Source: Rhipidocladum racemiflorum (taxonomy: Eukaryota; Streptophyta; Magnoliopsida; Poales; Poaceae). Taken from it: 64,000 nt of DNA. The DNA lies in assembly GCA_036346355.1 (NCBI GenBank), contig CM070580.1:65984854-66048853 (forward strand), read 5' to 3'. Positions 43,891-56,971 of the stretch are shown here, in pieces. How positions within the stretch are numbered: position 1 is the first letter of the stretch; each line of letters begins with the position of its first letter. The notes under the pieces are model-generated. The model did not search any database and was not told where the DNA came from. It worked only from the letters and a program-made list of their open reading frames with translations. The position numbers and the translations under genes are program-made.

Positions 43891-46332
43891 CTAGTGTTCA
43901 TAATGCGACATCCAGATCGAAGGATTCTTTGACTGGTATAGGTACCTGACAAGCGTGTGTTGTGCATACGGATCAACATAGTGATCAATGTAGTCGAACA
44001 ATGATGACATGCTCAACCCGTCGTAGGATGAATGTCTCTGACTATACCCACCCAAATCCCCTCCGTAGGGCATCGAGTCGTACCCTAATGTGGGTACCCA
44101 AGGTGCTTACTGGGGAAGCCCCCAATCGCTGGAAGACTGGCTGCTAGACCATGAGCCTATGTCATCCTGGGGCTGTCCTACCTACCGCCCACCCCCACCA
44201 CTCATCGCTCTATGGGTCTGCCTCTGTGAGCCCTTCATCGGGGCACTTCCCCTCTTAGCCCCCTGTTGCAATCCTCCTGGTGATTGTGGCTATGAATGGG
44301 GTCGAAGGGTGTAGCGGCCATCCTCGCCTCTAGAGTCTGTCATCGAGCTGCTATCGACGTTCACCTTCTAGAGGGTGTCTTTCGTGTCGTAGTTCTCCAC
44401 AATAAAATTACATTACGTCAAACTAGAAAAGTACTTGCCATCATGTGTGGATCGAGAGCGATGCTCTGTGCAAGCTGGGTGGTGAAGTGTCCCCTCCTAA
44501 GACGGTAAGTGTCAGCTTCCCGTAAGGCCAGCACCATGGTGTTGTCGTCCTCAGCTATAATGTTAAGGGTAGTGGAGAGTTGTCCCATGAACACCGGAGT
44601 GCTGCATATATTGAACTTAAACTGAGAATGTGGGTCTAGTACAGAGGCTACAAAAGGCAAAACATTGTGGAGTTAGCACAATATAAACAAACATACCTCA
44701 TATCATGCGAAAAATTTGTATTTCATGAACCTGCTTGAACCAATGTGGTATCCCTTATTTCAACAAACCTCCTTTGTAGGACTATAAGGAATGGCATGTA
44801 CTGCTCTCTGAAATCATGCAATCACCAGTTGTACTCAGTCCTAACAATACAGTATTGCATCATTACACCACTGATCGTTGGCAATTTGTCTTGATCGGCA
44901 AACCTTAACATCTTGTACAAGGGTTCAACAACCTGCATAAACCAATCCAAAAGGTCCCACCAATCCCTATCGATGAGGTAGTCGTATGCAAACTTGCTCT
45001 CCACCATCCCAGCACACTTGCTACCTATCCAGTCTAGATGGATCATCCATCGCAGGAACTTCTCCTTCTTCTTCTAGAAGCTATCCAAGAAGATGAAGGT
45101 CATGCCAAACCAAGTTGCATTTGGCCTCACCAACTCTCCACCTATATGGTCCTTCATCTGCGTATGCACAGTCCTGTGGTTGTACAAGAAGCGGCAAATC
45201 CTCTTTGCCCCTCCCACGAAGACCCCTTTGATCTCGGGGATGTCACACACATCTTTCAGCATGGGGTTCACTACGTGTACCAAGCACAGCTGCCAAATAA
45301 TCTATGGGTACTGCACTCATAACATCTGGCATGCTTTGTTGAAGTTGGCTGCATTGTCAGCAACCGCTTGCACCATGTGATCGGTACAAATTTCCTCGGC
45401 CACCACTTTCGTTATCTCACGTAGTAGGTACTTGTGCTCTTGGATCTTGCCTGTAGCATCGACAGTTTTGTGGAAGAACATTACCCTGTTGCAGTATACC
45501 GTGAAGTTGATGATGCTCTGCATTATAGGCCCAGTCCACGCTCACACATGACTATCACACCAAATGTGGCCTAGTCATCCCTGAACTTCCGAAGGTACTC
45601 GACAATCTCCTTCTCGTTCTTGTCGAAGTACTTCCCATTGATCTCATGACCCCATGGTGCACGAACCCCTGGGCCTAGCTCATGCGCCATCTTGAGTGCA
45701 CCTGTCCACAATGGGCCTAAGAGTTTAGTACAATCATGATAAAAATTTTACCTTACAAACCTATGATTGTTGGATACTTGTGAAGTACGGACACTCGACC
45801 TTCCTTCCTGGAATTGCATTTGCATGGAACCACTTCGACCATGCCCTCCCAAGCTTCTGCCTTGCCCCTGCTAGAATGCAATGTCAATATGGGGTTGCTA
45901 CTGGGAACCACTTCGTTCAAGGTCAACATCGATGGAGCCATGGCTTTCCTATTTTCATTCGGACCTGCCAAACATTTTACTGATAGTGGATTAGACTGAG
46001 GGCCTCGCTGCACCACTCCCAGACCCCGATCCTGGAGTGAAATCTTGACTCCTAATGTAAGCCTCTTCTTCGGAGGCCCTTATGGCCATCTTTAGCTGCT
46101 CTTGCTCCACATGATAGTCTATTGCCCAGTCATCGCAAGCCTTCTCCTTACGCAGGTGCTCCACCTCCTTCTCCTTCTTCCTTTCCCGACATCCGTGGAG
46201 GTCCACCAGCATGGCATGCCTAACCACTTTATGCATGCTAGGGCAGGCCTTCACCTCACCGGAGTGGTCGGCGAGAAGTTCCTTCAAACGGGTCGTGCCT
46301 CCCCCTTCATTACATGGGGACAGTAGTTGCAT
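43891..46332 (-). pseudogene. hAT transposase with BED finger and DUF659, decayed
   Basis: Minus-strand blocks in order. 46332-45991 has a BED-finger-like CNEGGGTTRLKELLADHSG (one Cys of the usual pair visible) and a charged helix. 45523-45317 has DUF659 motifs (FFHKTVDATGKIQEH, QAVADNAANFNKACQML). 45283-44822 is the transposase core (GVFVGGAKRICRFLYNH, WMIHLDWIGSKCAGMVESKF). 44660-44418 continues the core, and 44073-43891 is a low-complexity Ser/Tyr/Gly tail. Several shifts, stops and probable introns separate the blocks. This is the family annotated in rice as hAT/BED zinc-finger proteins. TIRs were not found. Confidence 0.75.
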
Positions 46333-46390
46333 TTTGACCTCCCCCCACCCCCCACACTCTCCTCATGGTCCCAAACACAATCTGCCATCA

Positions 46391-47574
46391 TAAGAATCTG
46401 CAATGGAAGACAATGATTAATAACCCATGATGCATACATACAAGAATTAATAACCCATGGCACAATTCGGGGTGTTATATGAACTTCTTCCTAATATTTA
46501 CAAGTAGAATTCTTGACTAACATATGGAATATATATAATATTGTAACAGGTAAGTCCAACAATCGGTCATATGTCATGCTTTCCTAATCCCTCCTTTATC
46601 AGAAAAAACACATACATAGTGCATGCTAGAAGACACATGAAAACAATCCATATATTCCAAAAACAAATGAGCTCACAAAGCATCCCTCTGTTTTAGATTC
46701 ACAACTAAGATTCATGACCTAGTAGCTGATTTGATACAAGTAAATGTTTTGATGTGCTACTTCGCTAGGAATACCACATATGCTGCGAGCCTACGAGACC
46801 AATTAGAACTACTACAGGAGCAATTGAAGAAAAAATAATAAGTATATTTGCAAGAAGCATATCACAATACTACGGGAATTCCACTCGCCAAATTAGCAAT
46901 ACCATTAATGCTGAGTAATTTAAGATATCCGAAAAACAAGGTTTTCAAGGACCTAAATACTGAATTGTAGCAAAAATAATTCAAAAAGTGATCACCACAA
47001 ACCAAACATCAGCATATTTAAAGTACCAATCGAATCAATATCTTGAACCTGCAAACAAATTGGTAAAACTTAAGAGCACACACTAAATGCTAGTCCTGGC
47101 TGCAGGAAGAACATTAAACAAACAGAGGTTACTGAAAAACAAGGTTAGTTCTCACACAAAGCACATCAACCAAACAGTAAGGAAATCTATAGTATATTTC
47201 CTAATCTCACACAGATGTAATGCCATAAGAGGAGGAAAACTCGCCACAGCGTGGAGAAATTTGTGGTAAATTGCCGATTGGAACCACTGGCAGGCTCCCA
47301 TGATGAGATTTCGCCAACTATAGCCGAGATTTTGCTTTCTCTGGATGAGATCTCGTCCCTTGATACTGAGATATGCAGTAAAGTTCACTAGACATGGCCG
47401 GATTTGGCCGGAGAATGGCCGTCGCCAAGGTGGAAGACTTTCTGGAGTGAGTGAGCTGTTGAGCCTGTGAAGAAATGAGAAAAGATGCTTTTATTCTCTG
47501 CAAGTGGGCCGCCCAAGATATAAAACATGCTACCAATAGCTCATGACATGAGGTTCAGTCGGTTCAGTTGATCT
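46391..47574. other. Unassigned interval
   Basis: Non-coding, AT-rich, with no repeat structure I can support. Confidence 0.4.
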
Positions 47575-47699
47575 TTACCGTCAGCTAAAGTTTTAGTGGT
47601 GGCTTGAGGCGTGGGCTTGAATCCCACTGCCACCACAATTTTTTCTTTTTTTTTTTCATTTTTTTGCATGTATGCCTCAGACAAGTCATTTAAATGCTT

Positions 47700-47945
47700 C
47701 AAAAAAAATCTCATACCAAATCCGATCCAAAATAATTGCCATCTGGTAAAAAAAACTCTTAAATTCAGTCCAAATACCGAAATTTGGCTAAATTTTTCGA
47801 AATTTTGCCGAATTTTCTGAAAATACTGTAGCAATTTGAATAATTTTTTCAAATTTTTTTATCCAAACGGGAATTTTAATTTTGTATCGGCCGAAATCTA
47901 AAATCTCGAACGAAATTTTCAAAATTTCGCCGAAATTTTGAACCA
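47700..47945. repeat. GAAATTTCGG-type dispersed repeat, copy C
   Basis: CCGAAATTTGG, TTTCGAAATTTTGCCG, ACTGTAGCAATTTGAA and CGGCCGAAATCTAAAATCTC resemble copies A and B; the ACTGTAGCAATTTG block also occurs in the MITE at 1095-1391. Confidence 0.55.
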
Positions 47946-48242
47946 TGCAAGATACAAAGCATTTTTCATTACAAACTACTTTTGCTAAAGCATGCATGGA
48001 CTACCAACTCCTGGACATTCAGCATTCATTGCTTAATCTCCATTACGACCACTACTACAGAACTGGGCAACACAAGCGGGCTATTACAAGCAGTTAGGTG
48101 CGAACCGCTTCTGGCCTTCGCACCAGAAGCGGTTCGTGAGCAACGGGGGGGGGGGGAGGGTTTCCAAAAGCGGTTGGTAACACCAAGGCGTGATGCTCCT
48201 AATTTCGAGATGGACGAACAGTTCTTGCTAGACGTGATGGCT

Positions 48243-48385
48243 GGTGGTGGATCCGGTATGACAACGTTGTCAACACCGCTGGCGGTGGATCCGGTGATGA
48301 CAATGTTGTCAACACCGCTGCCGGTGGATCCGGTGATGCCGTGGATGCTGAGGGTGAATCCGGTGATCCCGTGGACGCTGAGGGA
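48243..48385 (+). repeat. In-gene ~45-bp tandem repeats
   Basis: GGTGGATCCGGTGATG units encode a Gly-Ser-Gly-Asp repeat at the protein N-terminus. Confidence 0.65.
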
Positions 48386-48872
48386 AGCGAGGTAATGCCA
48401 CGAGAATCTAGACAAACCTTTTAATCGTATTTAACCAATTAATATAAATGGCTCTGACATGAAAAATTCACATCATGTCCATTTTCAGCCCGGTACATTG
48501 AGCACCCAAACCAAGCGAGGACCTAACAAGAAGCCTGCTACAAAGTTTGTTTTCACCAACGTCGGCAATGACGGGAAGCCGATTGCCCCTCTTTCTGCAA
48601 TAGGCCCATTTAACAAGGCATGTAGTTTCCACGTTAGGGATCATGTCCCAGTTAGCATCAAGAAATGGCCTGAAGTTCCGCAAGCAACCAAGGAGCTCCT
48701 TTGGAAAGATATCAAGGAGAACTTCACATTTCCTGAAGGATACGAGAACAAGGTTAAGAGATATACTTTGAAGAAGATGGCAACCCAATTTCAGTCGTGG
48801 AAAGTTCACCTGAACAACAAGGATGTCAAGAAGGGAGAAGAGCCAGACTTCAACCTGTTGGGGAACGCGGTA

Positions 48873-50218
48873 TGCTACACTAGCACAAATTAAAATTTCT
48901 ACCGCAAACCAGAAAAGCTACTCGCAAGAAGGGGATCATAAATCTATTACCACTAGACGCGCAGTTGTGGAATCCTTCGCACGTCGTTGTAGTGGATCGT
49001 TCTCGGCATGGATCGTCCTCGCCGCGGATCGTCCTCGCCACGGATCGTCCTCGCCGCAGATCGTCCTCGCCACGGATCATCCTCGCCGCAGATCGTCCTC
49101 TCCACGCCGCAGTAGCAGCAGCGTCACCACAGTAGTGCGCACGTCCGGGGATGGAACGTCGTGCGTCGGTGTGCAAGCACCGGGTCGCTCGGCAGGGGCA
49201 ACGAGAGGAGGTGGCTAGGGTTTCTGGCGAAACACCTCTAAACCGCACGAAAGTGTGTGTTGCGCCCAGCCTCCTCCCCTCCTTATATAGCCATGAGGTG
49301 AAACCCTAGGCAGTCAGGGCCCATCTACGCGCTAAGCCCACGAGGTCCATTAATTACGGATCCAATTCGAATTAATGCGTCCTAGCCCGTTAAGTGTGTG
49401 ACCCTGTAGGCTCATGCGCATTTGGACATGGATTCGGAAAACCCCTTTTCTAATCCAATAGTCGGTAGCGGCTCCTTGCAGAGCATGGCAACTCCCAAAT
49501 GCATATGATTAAAGTACTGATGTAATAATCCCTTTGCCAAACTATATGAAGATCGAACTCAAGGCGAGAAGCATGTCATCCTTTGACAGTTCAATCCATC
49601 TCTCGTATCCGTGATATATTAATAAGTTGTGATTGACTTCTCAATCACAGCATGGCCATGCACTTCCTTAATCATATCACACGAGTGGCCTAGACATATA
49701 TCTCCGTTACATTGGAGTGGCAAATTCCATCTTGACTGCTCACTTCCCTCTACATGTTTCATAGTAAACATGAAAGCTACCTTTATAACTATCCGGTTAG
49801 GAAATAGTGTTTGGTAACCCCAAGGTAAACTATTACACATGTAGGGAATATGACAATCTCAGGTCTAAGGATCATACATCTACTATGTATGAGATACACT
49901 GATGACACATAAGAATGTAACATTCTCGCAGTGTCCCATTGTGGGTCTATCTAACACATGTTCTTCAACATGCGTCCACAATGTATTGATGATATCTCCA
50001 TATCCCATGATCTATGAAACATGATCATCGAACAATACATGTGCTGATCTATTCATCGTTGTCCTATACGATGATATCCGATCAGAGATATTTATCGAAT
50101 TATATCAATAAGTAAAGAGCTTCATAAACAAGTCACACACTTGTTGATCAAAACAATGATATACATTCATTGGACCAATAATCATATTATTATTCATAAA
50201 ACATAGTCATGTTACACA
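48873..50218 (-). mobile_element. Solo LTR-like insertion in a CACTA-2 intron
   Basis: On minus it begins TGTGTAACATGAC, has TATATAAGG (~49281-49290 on plus) followed by a GC-rich leader, and ends AGTGTAGCA. It sits between a GTATGC donor (48870) and an AG before 50233, so it occupies nearly the whole intron. No 5-bp duplication was found. A copia-type LTR is likely from its texture. Confidence 0.6.
49013..49110. repeat. 15-bp tandem array
   Basis: Six to seven units of GGATCGTCCTCGCC(G/A)C, alternating in one base, within the transcribed leader part of the LTR. Confidence 0.8.
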
Positions 50219-53194
50219 ACCAACATCCTAAGTTGGCGGATCACTGGGATGCATTTGAAGAATACAAATTGTCAGAGGAAGGATAGGCTGCGAGCCTTCA
50301 GAACAAGATCAACGCTGGGAAGAAGAAATACCACCACCATCTTGGCACCGGTGGTTACGTCAAGGCTGTACCTAAATGGGAGAAGCGGGAGGAAGAACTA
50401 ATGGCCAAGAATATCACGCCTGCTACTGCTGATTGGGAATTCCGCCTGCGGAATTGGTTCATGGGTCACGGAGGGGCCCTTGCAGACGACAGTAGCTTGT
50501 TGATGGCACCGGGAGTGGAGGATGTTGGAAATAGAATTGTCCAAGCTGTCGACATGTATCGCTCCTGTTCCTTAGTGACAGATAGGGAGAATGACGAGCT
50601 CACACATGCACTTCAAAACCCTGAGCACCCAGGACGGACAAGAGGAATGGGATCGTCCGTGCCATGGAAGTACGGTTTCTCCAAAGATGCCAATACGTAC
50701 AGGAGCCGGTCAAGAAGCAAAAGAAGAGAGTCGTACATATACAACTTACTGCAAAGGGAGCTCAAAGCAACTCAGGAAAGCATCGGAGAGATTGTTGAGT
50801 AAAAGTTGCAGGCGGCACTCGGTAAACTTCAGGGAGCAGGTACAACCAATACACAGGCCGACGCCATCGTTAGCCTGCCCACCTCCGCGATGGAGTAGCT
50901 GCGTGTCCAACGCTGCAGCACTTTCTGCTGACATAGCACCGGTGCCAGACCTGGGACAGTACGCAGTGGACAGCATCAAAGTTCGCCGGGAGTGTGAGCT
51001 ATACATTCAGGCGCATAACCTCTCCACCAAGGTGGCTTATGGCGTGGCGTACCCGGTGGAGCCGGGCCAACTTTTCCACTACAAAGAGATACCGCCAGGT
51101 TACTCGAAGGTCACAGTGGAGGAGGTGTCGAGCGACTATGAAGATCTTCTGCTCGAGATTGCTGGAGGGGATGACATCACCAACCTTGGACAGGCCCTCC
51201 ACGGAATTATCCTCTGGCAAAAAAGGTACATCATATTTCCAAAGACCGTGGAGGTGCCCGAAGGGACCATGTCTCAACCACAACGATAAAACACGCCTCC
51301 TCCTACATAACCTCTACGACAACCACAACGACAAAGCCTGGCTCCACAATCTCCAATACAGAGCACTCCACCTCCCCCTCCTGCTCCACGAAGCCCGGCT
51401 CCACAATCTCCAATACAGAGCACTCCGCCTCCACCTCCTGCTCCACAAAGCCCGGCTCCACAATCTCCTCCAAGGAAGAAACTCCAAGTACAAAGGACCA
51501 GTACTGCGACGCTACCCCTCCCAAGAAGGCCCAGTCTAGGCGGTCAACACAGTTGTCAAAGGAACCTCCGAAAAGGGCAAACGACATGACGGCTGAGGAG
51601 ATACGAGAAAAAGTTCAAAAGAAAATTGAGACACACTTCACACCAAAGGTGCCACCTCCCAAGGCGCAAATTGTTCCGAAAGCTACAACCCACTTTGAGA
51701 CATGCCGTGCAACACCTCTTCCTGCCTCGACTAACTACGAACGCACAATAGCGAAGTCTGCATTGAAAGGGAAACGGGCTAAGGCAGCGGCGGCGGCACC
51801 TAACAAGACAACCCAAGGTTACTAGCTAGAGGAATTCTTGAGAGAATCGGGGCTGTCTTACGCTGTAGCTATGGGAGTATCAGATAATCTTCCAATGGCA
51901 AAGGTCAGGTGGCCATATGAGCTGGGCCGGGAGTTGATTGCACCGGAAAAGATAAGGGATCTGCCAACCAAGATGCGATAATTTCATGAATGGTACATGG
52001 AACAGTCCACTCAAGGAAGAACAATGTTCCCCGTCCATATAACAAACAATGATTTCTATCGTGGGGATGAACTCATATGGATGGAATTCGAGGACTTGTA
52101 CGAATTTTACCATCGAGACGCCATCAATGTGTTTCTAATGAGCTGCTGGTGTCTGTAAGTACTTCCAGCTAATGATTGAGTTTACCATATATATATGTGT
52201 TAATTTCGCCGTAGTTCAAGCTGCAAAATCTAATAACTCATCCCCTTTGTATGTAGAATGGAGATACAACGATGTAGAAGAGAGACTATCTTCGACATCG
52301 ACTTCATCGACCCATTAATTGTCAACGAGACTAACTGTAATGGCGACACAAAAGAAATTGAAAAATACATTCTGAAAGCTCTTTCAGAACAGTACTACAA
52401 ATCGCACATACTTCTGCCCTTCAACTTCAAGTACGTATATATACATGTCATCACACAACCTCTCGTTTGGCCTTTTTCAAGACATTCATAATATGACTAA
52501 TTACATATATGTTGCAATGCATTTATATGAATAAGTTTCACTGGATCCTACTTATTATCAATGTCGATAGTGCGAAGATCATTGTGCAAGACTCAAAGAG
52601 AAAACCACAGCAAGATTTTCAGTTTGTCATTGATATTCTAAACAGGTAATATTGAGATGCCAACCTACATATATATAAGAACTTCGAATACTCATAATTA
52701 CTATTCATATAATAACGCATGACAGGGCATTCACCACGTTCCGAACGAAGCATAAAGGAAAAAGTTCTATGAATAAATTCATAGTGCAATTGAGCACTCG
52801 AGTACGTACTACAAAATATCAATTAAAGAATATATATGGTGTAAAGATTATTTTCTCAATAATTAATTGCGTTCTTTTCAAATATCACTCCAGGTTGCAC
52901 AGCAATCGCCCGGAAACAACTTATGTGGCTATTATGTGTGCCTCTACATGCAAAATCTTACCCACGGCGATATGCGACGACTGGACAACGAGGTGCGTGT
53001 GTGTTAAAAACAAATTTCTTAATACACTTATACTTCATGTGATCAACGATTTATTTCTTTCTTTCTTTTCGTAGCACGGCATCGATGAGACAGGCGTGAT
53101 CCCATCGCATCGGGTTGAAGCAATCCAAGAACAACTTATTGGCTTCATTGTCGATGAGATTATAACCCCCAGAGGCGAGTTCTACGCAAAGTGA

Positions 53195-53323
53195 TGGAGA
53201 AATTGTCCTTCAATAAGGACAAGTGAACTTACGGAATCTTCGTCTATGGGCGCAAAGAGTGATGCACACAAGAAATGATCTCAAGGTCACCACCTTTGTA
53301 CTCTTCGAAAGTTGTAAAACGTT
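53195..53323. other. CACTA-2 3' flank
   Basis: Short non-coding stretch between the ORF1 stop and the next CACTA terminus. Confidence 0.5.
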
Positions 53324-53850
53324 CACTACTACAGAAAACCCTAGCAGAGACGGTTCACAAATATCATCAGAGACGGCTTTGTGAACCGTCTCTAATAATG
53401 GGTCAGTGATAATAGAGCCACATTACAGACGGTTTCAACAACCGTCTGTGATAATAATATTACAGACGATTCTTATTCAGAACCGTTAGTGATATATTTC
53501 TTCCACAGACGGTTTGACAAAAGACCCGTCTGTGATAGTATGGATATCACAGACGGTTTATTGTATGAACCGTCTGTGATAGTATGGATATCACAGACGG
53601 TTTATTGTACGAACAAATGCGTGTTATATAACCTATCACAGGCGGTTCACAAATAACACCGCCTGCATGATGTATTGTACCTGAGCGGTTCACAAATAAG
53701 AACCAAATGCGTGATGTGGTTTTCATACATCGACATTGTATCATACATAACCTTTCACAGACGGTTCACAAATAACACCGTCTGTGATGTATTGTATCAC
53801 AGACGGTTCACAAATAAGAACCGTCTGTGATGTGGTTTTCATACATCGAC
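53324..53850. repeat. CACTA-3 left end with subterminal repeats
   Basis: More than ten copies of the 14-mer ATCACAGACGGTTC or its inverse GAACCGTCTGTGAT, many as close inverted pairs, begin 25 bp inside the CACTA end. Confidence 0.9.
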
Positions 53851-53899
53851 ATTTTTCTGTTTATTGGCTAGCCTCAGGAAATGCTAGCCATGCCCTCTG

Positions 53900-54010
53900 A
53901 AACAGACATAAGATCACAAACAGACATAACACAGACATAAGATCACAAACAGACATAACACAGACATAAGATCACAAACAAGTGATCATAACACAGATCA
54001 CAGACATAAC
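53900..54010. repeat. ~29-bp tandem repeats
   Basis: AGACATAAGATCACAAAC recurs at about 29-30 bp spacing (53902-53980), then degenerates. Confidence 0.75.
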
Positions 54011-54157
54011 ACTATTTCGAAATGCTCTCCTCTCAAGAAAAAGAATTGACTAAGAATGATATTTTTTTCCCTAAGCAATTCAACTACTACAAGTCCACAA
54101 TCTTCACAAATTAAAACAGTACAAGTGGCAATACAGAGAAAAACCTAACTCTTGCAG

Positions 54158-56971
54158 TTAGGCACCTGCGTAGAACTCGCCTTTTTTATTAATGACTTTA
54201 GTGGCTAGGAAAAAACAAAGTTTTCCTCGAATTGATGCCAGATCCTTGTCTTGCAACGAAGTTTTATCCTTACTCATTTGTGTTGCATTGACGAGGAGAT
54301 GCATGTTATGGCAAACGTAAAATCCACATCGGTTATTGCCCTGTCCCTGTTGGTGGCACTGCAAAAATAGAATTGCTTAGTTCCAGAATCATGGCTACGG
54401 AGTTTGAAATAGGATTATACTGTATAGAGGATACCGGAAACTTGAAATCGTGCTGCAACGCCTTATCCCCGCCTTGAACAGAAGGATCTCGCAAAGCTTT
54501 GACCGTCCTACGTGATTTCGAAAGGTTAGCCTCAGCTATTCCAGGAGCAACAAGCACCTTAAACAACGTGGTTACCTGGTGATTAACCGTGCGATAGGGT
54601 TCAAGTCGTGGTTGCCGGTATGTGAGGAATCAACGTAAATAACCCGGTTCTTGGCCATATGAATTACAATTAGAACCCAGTGAAACCTGCATAGGTATGT
54701 TGCCATGGTCAATTAGCACCAAAGTATTGTGTGCACCTTACAAATGAGAGTATACCAAGTCGGGCAGCACTTACCTTGGGTTAAAGGGTAAAAGTATGAA
54801 ACTTTTATCTTTCTGAGCATCCAAGGCATGTCGTACGTATTCCTCATCGCTTTTGCATCTTGGTTCATTGTTGGCTGCGAGACTAAGAGTGGGTCGAGGA
54901 AACCCACCGATGTATTGTTCGTTCTCGCTTCGCGTATCATGAATCTATATATACAAAAGTTAGGCAAAGGGGTCACTTCAAATATATATATATATATATA
55001 TGACATTTATCCGTATTACAGGGAAGACACACTCACAATGTCCAGCATCTTAAGAGCGAGACGTCGAGGGCGTCGAGGTTGAAGAGATCGAACAGGTCCT
55101 GGAAGGCGACCGCGAAGTAGCCCCCCACTGAGTCGTTGAACAGACGCTTAGGCTTGTAGCGGACCATGATACTTGTTGTACGTTCGTTCTCTGGCTTGTT
55201 AGCTTGTCTCATGTAGTATGTATGCAGGCTTTTGCAGCAGTAAGTCAATGTCTTCATGCGATCTTCCGTTAATAAAGGCTCTCCTAGCTTGAATACCCGG
55301 GCCAACGGGGCCATCGGATAGTACTCCAAGGCCTTCGCTATCTTTTTCGATTTTCCCTTCCCTTTCTTTGTTGGAACGGAAATCTTCGGGGGAGACGAGG
55401 GGAGTAGAGAGCAATCATAGTCAAAGTCAATATCAAACTCACTGTCAATGTTTTTGGGTGGGGAGGGCACGATAACCGATTTGGGGGGAATTGGATCAAC
55501 TTCTGGCAGAGGAAGTAGAGGTACTTCTGGTGGAGGATGGATGTCTAGAGATATGTCATTTCTTTGGGCCTTTGGATGAATGTGCCGATGACATCCCCCA
55601 GTGTCTGAAGCTCGTCATTTGGAGGCAATTGTAGCATGACGATCTTGAAAATGTCATGAATGCCGTCCACATTGACCTTCGTGAAACCCGGCGCTAGCAG
55701 GGTACCGTGCACCATCGCCCCTTCAATGGATGGATACGCGAGGCCCCAAGCGACTGTATAGGAAGGGAGCAATTGGCAACTCTCACTGGAGATTGCACCG
55801 CGTGGGCTCCTACACAACGGTACCCAATTAGCTAATGTGCCCAAAAGATATATCTATGGAGCATTCAAGAGATCTAAATTAGTATACCTTGATGTCACAG
55901 ACAGGGAATTTGCCGACGTGTTTACCCTGGTCAGGGGCGGACGCACAGCTGCTCTTACGTGTAGTGGGGCTGAACCCTTGGCCTTCCACAGGCTGTGTGT
56001 TTTGAGCATTGAGCCTTTCCTCGAGGCTTCTTATCCTATCATCGAATTCTCCTCTCAGCCTGTCCTCAAGATCCTTCACGATCTTTTTCTCGCGCTCGTC
56101 TCTACCTCTCTTCTTACTCCGGTACATGTGAGTGTCTTCGAAGCCCGTTTTCCAGGGAACGAAAACCCCTTTGCCTCGCGTGCGACCAGGGTGTTCCTTG
56201 TTTCCCAATGCCGTGGAGAGTGCATCTCTCTCCCTATTTGGGACAAAAGATCCACCGGAAGATTGTGCACTCAACTCTGCCTGCAAGATCGCAGCAAGTT
56301 ATTTGACTTATGAAGTTAGGAACTAAATACGTACCAAAATGGTGGTTCGATATCTTACCAAACGCGTTGGCACTTCCTCGTCCGCGAGGTTTGTAAAGGA
56401 GATGGTGCCGATGGTGTGGCACATGACCTCGCTCTTAGCCGCCTCTACGGCGCCTTTGGTCGACAATCGATGCAAATGGTGCGGAGTCCCCCTCGTCCTC
56501 CCTGTCCCATTGCATCCTCTTCCCCGCGTAGCCAGCGGTGCCGAGTCTGCGGGGGTGGGTGTTCCTTGCCTGCAGGTCCTTGTGTGCTTCGCTTTCAATC
56601 AAGAATTGATCTGCTGCGTCTTCAACCGAACAAAACGTCACCATGAATCCTCACTAATGAACCCGCATTTAGAGTAGGGAGTCCTATCCTTATTGACGTA
56701 TTCCTTGACAAGTGTGCTCTTAAAGGTCTTCCACGCCTTTCTCGCCACTAGCGGTGCATACCGTCGCCGCACGAGGTCCTCGAGTTCTTCCGGGAGATCG
56801 AAGGAGGAAAGGATTTACGTATGTGTCGTTGCGGCCCTCGTCGATCGGCGACTTCAGGATGTACATGTGATGGGGACCCGTTCGCGTGCAACTATCCCAA
56901 GACATTGTTCGTAATGCATTCACTACCTTTTTACTTCCGGTAGGGAACCCATCTTTCGGATCGATCGCCAT
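54158..56971 (-). pseudogene. CACTA-3 ORF1 with Ulp1-like peptidase
   Basis: On minus from a plausible start ATG at 56971 (MAIDPKDGFPTGS). An N-terminal Transposase_24-like part is broken by a shift near 56800. Then come EHPGRTRGKGVFVPWKTGF (~56180), a charged helix, AWGLAYPSIEG (~55740), and SVGGYFAVAFQDLFDLF (~55110). The peptidase has SVGFLDPLL (~54890), FHWVLIVI (54690, His), IYVDSS (Asp), CHQQGQGNNRCGFYVC (54360, Gln and Cys) and a C-terminal GEFYAGA with the stop at 54158. All catalytic positions of a Ulp1-type fold are present. Several exon junctions are visible (e.g. GCAG|G before FHW). Frameshifts in the N-terminal half make it a pseudogene. Confidence 0.83.

Larger units (their letters stand above)
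48210..53194 (+). pseudogene. CACTA ORF1: Transposase_24-like region plus Ulp1-like peptidase
   Basis: Exons: 48210-48391 (Gly/Asp repeats, one-base shift at ~48259); 48489-48869 (KRGPNKKPATKFVF ... LVRDHVP-like FHVRDHVPVSIKKW, KENFTFPEGYENKVK), the PF03004-like region; 50233-52154 (WEKREEELMAKNIT, EHPGRTRGMGSSVPWK, Pro-rich linker, WMEFEDLYEFYHRDAINVFL); 52257-52430; 52536-52645 (FHWILLII, catalytic His; VQDSKRK, Asp); 52726-52801; 52894-52992 (QQSPGNNLCGYYVC, Gln and Cys); 53075-53194. The peptidase tetrad is intact, but TAG at 50284, TAA at 50800 and shifts break the N-terminal half. ORF1 proteins are thought to aid CACTA transposition; the peptidase role is unknown. Confidence 0.85.
48050..53323 (+). 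mobile_element. CACTA-2, truncated CACTA element carrying ORF1 only
   Basis: Begins CACTACTACAGAACTGGG with short subterminal repeats (GCGAACCGCTTCTGG / CCAGAAGCGGTTCG). It then holds the ORF1 gene to 53194. No TNP2 and no right terminus are seen before the next CACTA end at 53324, so it is truncated or is the host of the CACTA-3 insertion. Confidence 0.7.

Noticed and set aside
47575..47640. tRNA- or SINE-like box (GGGCTTGAATCCC resembles a B box)
   Set aside because: No A box at the right distance and no cloverleaf can be drawn; followed only by a T-rich tract.
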